Below are positions 22,301-34,300 of a stretch of 64,000 nucleotides of DNA, one piece after another. The DNA is from Lithodes maja (taxonomy: Eukaryota; Arthropoda; Malacostraca; Decapoda; Lithodidae). Below the pieces are notes generated by a model, which did not search any database, had not been told where the DNA came from, and was given only the letters and a program-made list of their open reading frames with translations. The translations under genes and the position numbers were made by a program. The first letter of the stretch is position 1. Each line of letters opens with the position of its first letter. The stretch is from the NCBI GenBank assembly GCA_037953745.1, contig JBAKBP010000686.1, forward strand, positions 62,001-126,000. Direction: 5' to 3'.

Positions 22301-25300
22301 AAGAAACTACCACCACAGTATATAAACAATACATAAGATCAGTAATGGAATACGCAAGCCCAGCCTGGGCTTCTAACCTAGCTGAAACACATCATAAGAC
22401 CTTACAGACGATTCAAAACAAAGCCCTGAAGATCATTACAGGCTGCACAGCTACTGCACCCACAGATCATCTACATCAAGAAACCAAAATCCTCAAAGTC
22501 AAAGACCATCTGGACATGAGAGGCACTCAATTCCTGGCAGCAGCCTCCACGAACCAAGACCACCCACTAAACTACATGGCAACACACCCACAGACACCAA
22601 GAAATATCAAAACAACACCCAGCACACGGTATCACACACAATTATTGTCCTCTCTCCCTCCCTGCCCACCCCGAACCAACTTCCAGAAGCACATCCATAC
22701 TCATATCTCTCGCCAATCCATCCACTCACTCACAGACAACACGCAGCTGCATGCACGACCTCCCGAAATCCATCCTTCCGAATCCTCCCTCCCTCGCGAG
22801 GACAGAGTCCACCTGGCCAGGCTGAGATGCGGACACCATCCAGCTCTCCTGAGCTATCAGAAGAGACTGGATGACTCCGTTGTCGACGCCTGCCCGGGAT
22901 GTAACACAGCACCCCATACCATTAAACACATCATAGAAGACTGCATTTCACACAACCACTTACGCCAACAACACAACCTTCACTCAATGAGAGCTCTGTG
23001 GGAAAGCCCGATCGTGGCCGTGGCCTTCCTCAGGGACTCGGGGCTGTTCGGCCAGGCAGCTTAGGGAACAACAACAACAACAACAACAACAACCACCTTG
23101 TGTATGACTTCAATTATGTCTTCACCTTTTTATTATTTTAACGTAGGGTGAACCTCCACATGTTTAAATCCAGCCCTGCTACACTACTGGCCCAGGTTCG
23201 AAGCCCGGACTGGTCATACGTCAAAATGTTAATTCATTAGCAATACTACTATGGTTATTTCTATTAATGCGGTACCATACAAGTTTTTATCGTCAATCTT
23301 CAACTGTGAACATTATTGTGATCTTTATCATTGGTATCAGAAACTAAACTGTAATTAGAATTGCTGTCAATAGTTGAAGGGAAAAGTCTGTGTGCTACCT
23401 ACTTTAAAGTTTCATGTGTCCAGTAATATTGCATGGTATAGTGGTCTGGTTAAACAAACTTAATACCAATAAGTTGGTAATAATGATTCTTATGGTGATT
23501 CTTAGGACAAGCGGTAATATAAATGCAGTGACAACTTGTTAGTCGTTATTGACGTTATGAATTAAATTGTATTAAAGCTATTATCCATGAACACCTGTAA
23601 TCTATCACATTTTGGTGTTTGTGTTTAGATTCCGTTGACATAGAGACGAAGTTAATGCGTCGTCGTTTCGTAAGGAACCAGGACCGAGAGAAACAGTCGG
23701 TCCACTTTGCCAAGCTGGAGGAGCGGCGCAGCAGACTGAGGGTCACTATTGACAAGGAGAGGAAGGCTCGCAGGGAGGCTCAGGTCAGATTATTATACTT
23801 CAATATTGTGGTAGCATATCTATTATATTTTGGCTTACATTAAACAATATTGCTAAGTTTTGGAGGTACTGTACAGTACCTCTAGGAATCAAATAGTCCT
23901 GTGTTTAGACTCTGCCGACGTAAAAGCAAAGTTCAAGCTGTGTTGCTATGTGAAGACTTAACGTAGGAGAGTGGGACAACAGGAACCCTTATCGGCCAGA
24001 GTGGAAAGAGGGTGCTATGGACATGTTGAACGAATGGGAGATGAAATTTTTTCAAAGAGAATCTATGAGTCAGAAACAAGGGGAAATAGATTGAGAGGAA
24101 GACCTCGGAGATGGAGAGATAGTATGAAAAAAGCATTGGAAGCTAGAGAGATGACTGAAAAACAGGCAAGATAAGTGGTGATGAATGGAATGATCGGAGA
24201 ATGCTTTTGAATAGATGAGTGATAACGTGGTCGTAGGGAGTGTGGGTTAGGCGCCAGTTGGACAAGATAATAGTCTGTCGGGCGCCTGGCCCGAGGAGCC
24301 GGTGTACATATGAAGGGCCATGCCTGGATGTGATAGAGGCGGGCATTGTGGTGTGGTTCCTCTGCTGAGACCGGAACCTCTCCGGGAGATTTATGACCTG
24401 GGAATCTTTTGCTGGATAATCCTCATGATCCTTGGTCTCCGGGTCTTCTGGTTTTTTTTTTCTGTTTGGGGGGTTCTGTCTCGTATCAGCCATCCCCAGC
24501 TATGGGGTATGTACCTGAGTATATACAGTACATACATACATCTAATTTATCCACTACTTCTTAGTCACAGCAGAAAGAGAGAGGGTACATACAGTCGACC
24601 CTCGATTTAACGGACTAATAGGGGGGAGATGGTGTCCGTAGCTGGAAAAAGTCCGTAGCTGGAAAATTGCCTTCGGACTTCGCCGATTTAGCCCTAATAT
24701 GCCTCGAAAATGAAGATTTTTAACTTTCTGGGTGTTTTTAGTGTTATATTGCACATAAAACAAAATTTGTTTAATAAAAAATGTTCTTTCATTACCGAGA
24801 TAAACAAATAAAAACCATAGAAATACAGGGGTTTGCCGGGAAACTGGTGCGCTGCGCCAGCCAATTACCAAACTTTTTTTCGAGCAACGGACAAAGTCCG
24901 TTGCTGGGTCCATTGTCCGGCTACGGACAGAGTCCGTTAAATCCGAAATCCATTGTATCGGGGTCCGTTAAATCAAGGGTCGACTGTATAGATAGATATT
25001 GAGAGAAAAAAATAAGGAGATATGTACTGTTCATATAGATAGATAATAAAAAAGAAAGAATGATACATGAAAAGAGAGATGTTGAGAGAAAAATAAGGAT
25101 ATACTGTATTTAAAGATAGATTCTAAGAGAGAAAGAAGGATATATAGATTGAGAGAGAGATCAGGACAATACTACACTACTGTACACCAACCAACTAAGC
25201 TGATATGTATATGTGTGTGTGCAGGTGACCATGTACCGCCAGTATCGTGTGGGTGAGCTACCAGACGTACAGATCCCTCACCGTGCACTCATCGCTCCAC

Positions 25301-28300
25301 TGCAGGCGCTGGCTCAGGTTGGTTCACATTATTCACAGTTTATTTTGTTTATTACAAATGTAAATGCTTATTATACATGTTGATTATTATTAACTCCCTA
25401 AAAGCGGGCATGCTTGTATACATGACCGTATTGCTGGGCGGGTTTATTTACCGAAAATTAGCTTCATTCCATGCTCTTTTTCATGCATAAACAAGAGCCA
25501 GAGCGTAATACAATTACATATCCGTGAAAGGGCGATAATAGAGCTTTCCAATGACACCTGAATCATCCTTGTACGACCACGAGTTCTCTTGCAGCAATCG
25601 CGTAACCGGAGGTGAAAATACCCTAAAATAAGGTAATTTTCGCAGATTTTTTCCTTGTCTCGCGAGGTACGGCGGTGAGGATGAGGCATACTACGTGTCA
25701 GTGATGGCCCAGAGGTGGTGCCGAGCGGTCCAAGCCCACCTATCGTCCTCCCAACGTGCGACCTCTCTCTCGGAGCTCATAACGTCCTCAAAATGGCACC
25801 CGTCATATGATCGGCACCGCAGGGGGGGGGGCCAATATTCTCTCCCGTCATATGATGTTCACTGTCAGTTAAGGGTTAATATTACAGTACAGGAGTATTA
25901 TTTTTTTAAAGTTGGTAACCTTTATCCTTATAGATCATATCATTGTTAGATGTGACCAACGTTGTTGAATTAATTTTTGCAACTTTCGAAGTACAGTAAC
26001 CTCAACTTATTAACATACACTGTAGTTCTTAACCCAAATGATGCCAACTTTATTGGAGATCCATAGTAACTTAAGTGAGGAGTAGGCATCAACTGTGTAG
26101 TACAGTATAGTATATACATTTCGCACACAATTTTGTACATTTTGGCATGCAACCGGGCCCGCCGGGAGTGTGGTAGCTGCTGCCATATGTATGGGTGATA
26201 CCCCAAGCGTATCTAGAGCAGACAATAAGTCTCCAGGCCTATGTGGCAAAACTGTGATTCCAAACCCCGGGCCTATAGCCAGATGGGGGGACCGGGGTTT
26301 GTTGGTGGTGGTGAGTAGTCGGGTAAACATAGCCACAAGTCTCTATTTACCCACAAGTCTCTAGGACTGCTCAAATGCACTACAGTTTTAGTACCGTAAA
26401 CAATTGGCCTACTGGCATACGTGACAAACTGACAACACCGCATCCGCGCACACAAGCACCCGTAGCTACAAGAGAGTAAACACGTCGCATTGACGAGATT
26501 CTCGACTGGCTAACTGCGATTGGAAGGCGTTTTTTAGAGGCAATTACTGGCAGTGAGTGATAGTGATAATGAAAGTGTTGTGCAAAAAGATCCAAATCCC
26601 CTGGTGACAACAAAATCACAACTTGTTATATTAGCTGACGCCATTCGAGTTGTCTTGTTTATTGACATCTCATCATATACAGAATATCAGATATCTCTAT
26701 CATGCATTGTATATTACTTTTAGTGCTACTATTACCACTACTAATGCAGTTTTCATGACCAACCACTCCCTGCTCAAGAGCTGGGCTAGGGTGGGTGCCC
26801 TGATGTTTCAGGGACTTAAGTGGACAGTTACTAATGTAGAAATAGTAAGGGAAGAAGCACAATATTGCCACTTAATTAATATCTTCAACTGTTCTAAAAA
26901 CTTGCCACAAGAAGCATGAAGCCAATTGAAAATCTCCCTATAGTATTAATGTATGTACAGAGAGAGAGAGAGGAGCTATTTTTCAACAGCCTTAACTCAT
27001 TTAAATCCAACTTCACTACTGCTTCATCCATTCCACCATTAAAATCTCCGACTGGCAATCTTGTAAGTGACCCACGAGGTAAAGCTAACCTTCTTGCGGA
27101 TATTTTCTCCACCAACTCAACCTTAGATGAAATAAATCAAGATGTCCCTGTACTTAATTTTAATTCGCCTGAAATTCCCTCACTTAAGATCCACACCAGA
27201 CATGTCAAAACTATTTTGCAGAATCTCTCAGTAGATAAGGCTCCTGGTCCAGATGAAATTCCTCCAATAGTACTTAAGAATTGCTCCTTGGTGCTCGCTC
27301 CTGTATTGGCAAAATGTTTCCGTCTATGTACTCATACCTCATGCTTCCCAGTACCCTGGAAAGAAGCAAACATCCATCCAGTTCCTAAAAAAGGTGCCTC
27401 TTCAGATCCATCAAACTACAGACCAATAGCTATAACTTCCACTCTTGGTAAAGTCTTTGAAATTATATTAAATAATCACATAATTAAGCATCTTGAGAAT
27501 AATAAATTAATCAGTGATAGGCAATATGGTTTTAGACGATGTCGATCAACTGCAGACATGCTTTGCCTTCTTACGCATCAAATCAACCAAGCTACAGACC
27601 AACATGGTGAAACACATACAATAGCACTGGATATATCAAAGGCATTTGATAGAGTCTGGCATCAATCCTTATTGTTGAAGATGTCACACTACGGCCTTGC
27701 ATCATTAGTTCCACTAATTTCTTCTTATCTTCATAACAGAAAAATACGTGTAATGGTAGATGGCCTTTATTCTCAATTTCACTCAATAAATGCTGGTGTT
27801 CCCCAGGGATCAGTTTTGGCCCCAATTCTGTTCCTCATTCATATCAATGATCTCATATCTACCACTCATAATCCAATACAAATAAAACGCCTGGACCTGA
27901 TACAATCTCACCTAGAGTTCTAAAGGAAGCTAAGGATGAGCTCTCCAAACCACTGACATTGCTATTCAATGAATCCTTGCAGTCTGGGACTATGCCTGAT
28001 CAGTGGAAGCTAGCCAACGTAACACCGATATTAAAAAAAGGCAGCAAATCCCTACCCAGTAACTATCGTCCAATTAGCTTAACCTCAATTGTATGTAAAA
28101 TGCTAGAAACGGTCATAAGAGACAGACTCGTAAATCACTTAGAGGCAAATAACTTACTTAAAGATACTCAACACGGCTTTCGTAAAAAACGTTCCTGTTT
28201 AACAAACCTCTTAGACTTCTTCCACGATATCTTCAACCTCTACGATGAGAGTAAAGCTGTAGATATTATATACCTTGATTTTCAAAAGGCCTTTGACAAA

Positions 28301-31300
28301 GTTCCCCACAAACGATTACTGCTAAAACTAAAAGCGCATGGAATACAAGACGGTGTGTTGAAATGGATAGAAAATTGGCTCAGCGACAGAAAGCAAAGAG
28401 TAGTCATAAACGGTAAGGCATCTAAATGGACCAATGTAAGTAGTGGGCTACCCCAGGGATCGGTACTAGGACCAATTCTCTTTCTAATTTACATCAACGA
28501 CATAGATGAGGGTCTCACCTGTACAGTCTCGAAATTTGCTGACGATACAAAAATTGCAAATAGCGTACTCTCAAAAGAACAAGTTGACGATATGCAACAC
28601 AATCTAGATAAATTGTCATGTTGGGCCCAAATTTGGCAAATGAGTTTCAATGCGGATAAATGTAAAGTACTACATATCGGATACCTAAATGAGAAAGCAA
28701 ACTATTCGATGAATGGCACTCAGCTTAAGAATGTAAACAAAGAAACCGATCTGGGAGTAACAATATCGAGTAACCTAAAACCGAGTCAACAATGTTCAGA
28801 AGTTGTTAAGAAGGCAAACAAAATAATTGGCTTTATAGGCAGGTCATTTGAGCATAAATCCAAAGATGTTATCCTAACCCTTTACAATTCCTTAGTCTGC
28901 CCTCTTCTGGAATACTGCGTTCAATCCTGGTGCCCTTATTACCAAAAAGATATAAACAAGCTAGAACGAGTTCAACGTAGAGTTACCAAAATTATACCTA
29001 GCCTAAAGAACAAACCATACGAAGAGCGTCTTAGAGAATTAAATCTATTTCCTTTAACCCAGCGCAGATTAAGAGGCGACTTAATTCAAGTGTTCAAAAT
29101 CATCAAAGGCATCGACAATATGAACTGTAGTAAGTACTTCACTATCGACCAATCTAATTACACGCGGGGAAATGGTTGCAAAATTATTGGTAAATCTTTT
29201 AACTCACACGAATCTAAGAATTTCTTCTTCAATCGAGTTGTCAACTTGTGGAATGGGCTTCCCCGAGACGTTATAGACTGCAGCACCGTCGATTCATTTA
29301 AACTCCGCTTAGACAAATATCTCGCATCAAACCCGCGACTGACTGCGTTTGTAAATGAATAACTTTATTGTATACCCCCCTCAGTTACTAACCCATCTGT
29401 CCCCTACTAACTTCCTAATCCTGCCACGGACATTAGTTCTAGGGCAGTAGTTCCCTTTCCAATGTTCCCTTACCCACTCTAAACCACTGTTTGGACACTT
29501 GATCCTCAGTGTTTTGGAGGACAAGCAGCCTAGAAGGGTCACTAGACCTGTTGTTGCTTGATTTCCTTTGTACTCCTTTGTACATTCCTACGCAGATGAC
29601 TCAACACTCCACAGTTCCTTCACATTTACCAATTCTTTCACCCAACCCGATCTTGTAAATTCAAAAATAAACACTGCAATTTCTCTGAACCAGGACCTTT
29701 CTAGAATTAATGGATGGGGACAAAAGAATCTAGTTTCCTTTAATGCACAGAAAACCAAATACATTCAATTTTCTAACCGACAGAATCTCACTGACTCCCA
29801 TATATTTTTTAATGATGTAAATATTCCCACTTCCCCTAGTATTGACATTCTCGGTGTAACATTAACTACTAACTTGAGCTGGACACATTATGTTAGAAGC
29901 ATTGCTAAGAATGCCTCTAAAAAACTGGGACTCCTGTACAGAGTTCGAGAATTCTTCACTGACGAGCAGTTGGCCGTGATATATAAAAGTCATGTACGTT
30001 CTCAGATGGATTACTGTTCACCTCTGTGGGGTGGAAGTGGAGTGGTTGCATTGAGGCAGTTGGACAAAATTCAAAATAAAGCTATTAGATTAATCAATAA
30101 CCCTGCAATCACACAGGACCTTCCTACATTATCCATACGAAGAAACGTTGCATCCCTTGCATTATTCTACAGATATTTTCACAGCAATTGTTCCGAGGAA
30201 CTTCCTTCAATTGTGCCGCCTCTCCACATCTTTCCCCGTAGAACTAGGGCAGCTGAGAGCGCCCATGAATTTACACTTTCTCCTCCACAATGCAGAACTT
30301 CTGCTTATCAGAATTAATTTATCCCCAGAGCTACTACTCTTTGGAATTCACTTCCCTCGAATTGCTTTCCACAAACTTACAATCTACAAATGTTTAAATC
30401 CAGTTGTTACAAACATTTTATGAATGGAGGATGCCTTTAGGCACATGGACCTTTTTGTTTTATCTGTGTTTTTCCTTCCTCCGTTCATTGTCTCTTAACC
30501 CTTCGACCCCGGGTGGTACACGTGTGTACCATTTTTTTTTGGCCCGAGGAACCCGGGTGGTACACCACTGTACCATTGCTTGCGTGAGTGCTTTTCGAAT
30601 GGCGCGCGTAAAAATTTCGCTCCGTGGTCACCAGGCGTCGCTAGGCGACGCCACCAGACAGCATGTACGCCACCAAAACAGTCTCTACCCTGCCGCCAAC
30701 ATGGATACTAGCCCAAAAAGTTATTCCCTTGTGTCCGATTCTACGCTCCCTTCGACGCCTGCCCATGTTCGTCGCGCCCTAACGCAAAGGCACGTACAAG
30801 ATGCGTTGACTCCCGGAGGTATTGAGATAGCTTTGAGGAGTTATGAACGTGGTGAAGGCCAAAATAGTGTTGATGAGTTGGGTAGTGATAGCTCCGAGTC
30901 TTATCAGTCTCACTATAGTGAAGATTTTGACGATCTAGACGAAATCCATGAAAGATACGCCTTTTTTAGTGGATTTGACCATGACGATGAAAGTGATGAT
31001 AGTGAGGCTGAGCGGGAGGCTGAGGTTGACCCGCCATTGTCTTCCTTATCTACCCACGCCACCCAAGTTGCCCCAGGCTCCCGCCATTCTTCCCCACCAC
31101 CACCAGCACTCCCTAGGGTTGAGGACCCCCCACTTTCGGCCTATTTACCCACTCCTTCCCCACCTCGCCGACCTACACGCCGCCCACGCATCATTCGTTC
31201 CCCGCGAGATTATGAGGGGGGCTCTGAAGAAGAAGGGCACCTCACAGATGACTCTGGCCATGATTACCTGGGTCCACCGTCAGGGCAAGATGACGGCTCT

Positions 31301-34300
31301 GACGACAACGACGATGACGACGACTTTATGGACATCGACGACCCTCAACCCAGACGCTTTGCCCAGGGCCGTCGTGCTCCTGGCCGCCCTGGCCGCCGGG
31401 CTGGCCGCCGGGCTGGGCCTGGGCGCCGTCGCGCTCCTGGCCGCCCTAGGGTGCGCGCCGCCAAAGTTCGTGGGCGTGCTGCCCCCGCTCTAGCTCCACA
31501 GAGGGCAGTGGCACAACCTGGGCGCCCCGTTCAGGACCGCCTGCAGTGTGCACAGTATCTAAATGTGCACAAGCTCTGTTACCTGCCTCTGGAACGAGAT
31601 GGAGTCACCATTAGCAGAAGGCGGTGCCATGTCTGCTGGAACAGCCAGGTGAGGCCGAGGAAGCACAAAAAGACCACCATGCAGTGTGTGGAGTGCCAGG
31701 TGTCACTATGTACTATACCGTGCTTTGCTGAATACCACAGCAAGCAGGAGTACTAACTAATAATCATAGTGAAAGTACCAAAGACTGACAATATGTATGT
31801 ATATAGGCAACAAGTGGAAATAAAACAATGTACAGGTGTATTGTGATAAAAAAATCATGTATTATGAAAACATATATAAATAAGTGAAAAAAGACACAAT
31901 AAATTGTATATAAAACGTTTACAAAGCATATAACTAAGTGAAAGTGACACATGACATAATATTAGATGGCCAAAGTATAATAAACACCTGTGATAACGAA
32001 TAATCAGTGCCTAATATAACAATAACCTACCTCAATTACTCATAAAAACTACGGTATCGAGTGAAAATGTGAAATATTTGTTACAATCATAGCCTAATAA
32101 ACATATTTTATATAATTGGACTCCAAATAACTATAATAACATCACTATCAATACATAAAATCGCCTCCGGGAGGTAAAAGGTTTTGCGCGACGAGTGGCT
32201 AAGAAAACAGTAGGTTAGCCGAGCCGGGGCCTGGGCAAAGGCGACGCATCCGAACGCGGGATGATTTTCACGCATAAAAATCACTCCACTTCCCGCGCTC
32301 ACCATTATGCAATCACTTGGGCTAGAGACCTCTACTCAACGGCATTCTACACATGAAGGTTTGTGCTACATTTTTCTGTTTTTTTTATAACTTTGTGTAA
32401 TGTATTTCAGGAGTAACATGTGAATCAACAGGGACAAAAATTCCTGAAAACCCCCGGACACACAGTACAGTCACGATATTCCCTAGCCGGGGTCGGAGGG
32501 TTAAAAAAAAAAAAAAAAAAAAAAAAAAGCCTACTGGGCTGCAGCCCTCAAAAGGCTGGTTAATGTATGTACAGTATGCTGGTGATTTGTAAGGCAAATG
32601 CCCCCCTGATACTACTCTCCTTGTCGCGGTTGGGGGGCTTCGGGGCCGGCGACTGGGGCTTGATGGGGGAGGGATGTGGTTGTTTCCCTCCCTCTCCCCT
32701 CGAGCTTTCGTCCTCAGCTTGACTAATTTTGAGTAGTTTTTCTTTCCTCATTCTATGTTTTTCCCCTTCTATTCTTATTCTGTCCCATTCGGCTGTCCTC
32801 GGGCAGCCTATATCTCATGTCTCCCTAGCCTGGCTAAGTGGTTGACTCCTGACCCGTTTGTCTCTTCGGTTGATGATGTGGCTGAACTGACTTGATTCTC
32901 TTCGGTAATGCATTTTTTGCTTCTCGATGTGATTTTTTTCTACCTTCGACCTGATCTTTCATTCTTCGCCCTGATCACTTCTTGGTTGGTGTTGCGGTGT
33001 AGCAGTTCTTGCCTCATCCTTCGGCCCTGCCCTATAAGAGCTCTGATGTAGAGCTAATGTGGTCCGGCTGAACTGGTGAAATGGCGAGAAATGTCTGCAT
33101 GTCTTCACCTTCCTCGATTTGTTCCCCTACTGCCCTTCCCTATCTATCTTGACTCGTTTAGTTATATATCTTGATCGAATCCTTCGGGCCAGCCCTATGA
33201 GAGTTCTTTTATGGAGCTCGGTGGTCTGGTTAAACTAATATTTAAAAAAAAAAGAAAAGGGGGGGGCAAATGTTGATTTAACGCATAAATTGCGGTGCCC
33301 GTCACCAGACGGACACAAAAATCCGCTTATTATGTAGCCCAGGAGCGAGGCACGCTGTTGCAGGCAGCGCAGGACGCCTTCATCCGTCACCTACCAAGTC
33401 TGGGCCAGCACTGAGGTAACTCAAAGATGTCTCTCACATGATTGCAGCTTTACACATAGTGAAAACCGCTAATTTTTAGCGATTTTGACCGACCATTGCA
33501 AGATCGTTGCAAGAAAATCAGAAGTACAGAAATGATTCAGGTGTCATTGGAAAGCTCTATTACTGTACTCTCATGGATATAGCATTGTATTACATTCTGG
33601 CTTTTGTTTATGCATGATAATGTGCAGGTAATGAAGGTCAATTTAGGCCAAAATGCCCGCACTGAAAGAGTTAAATGTTTACATTATTGCTACTACTACT
33701 GCACTGCTGTATTACTTTTACTACTATTACTTTTGCTACTAATACTACTACTAGTATTACTATTACATTGCTACTATTACCAATGCTTTTTATTACTATA
33801 AGTACTTTCTCCTCTGTGGCGGTGTGGTGCAGAGAGAGAGCAGTGTGGCGCGTGTGGTGGTATCAGGGCTAGTGTCGGGGGTGGTGGCAGTGGCAGATAC
33901 CCTTGTGCCAGATGGGGATGCATGGCGGGATCAGCTTGGTGCGGCAGTTGGCTCAGTGTTGTCTCAAAGTGTACAGTGTCGACCAGAAGTACTCAGGACA
34001 GTACTGAACCTGGCGATTGACAACGACATTACACTCAACCCAGAGGATGTTACGGCAGGTATGTGGAGAGGGGGAAAGATAAAGAAAAGAGAAAAGAAAA
34101 GAAAAAATGGGGGGAAAGAGAGGTAGGGAGGTGGCTTGCTCGTTGCTGTCTCAAAGTGTATACAGTAGTATCGACAAGAAGTACTCTGGACTGTACTACA
34201 CATGGCAATTAACAACGATATTACACTCAATACTGAAGATGTCACTGCAGGTATGTTGAGAGGAGAAAATATAGGGAGATAGAAAGATATAGGAGCTGAG

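Noticed and set aside
23190..23215. tRNA B-box-like GGTTCGAAGCC
   Set aside because: No matching A box or cloverleaf could be built.
30404..30494. ATG at 30404 as start of the piggyBac-derived protein
   Set aside because: It lies outside the element, in the 3' part of LINE A.
33350..33417. An exon-like stretch (TLLQAAQDAFIRHLPSL) between PRKDC exons 7 and 8
   Set aside because: It lies inside a TTAA MITE, and exon 7 joins exon 8 in phase with continuous family alignment.
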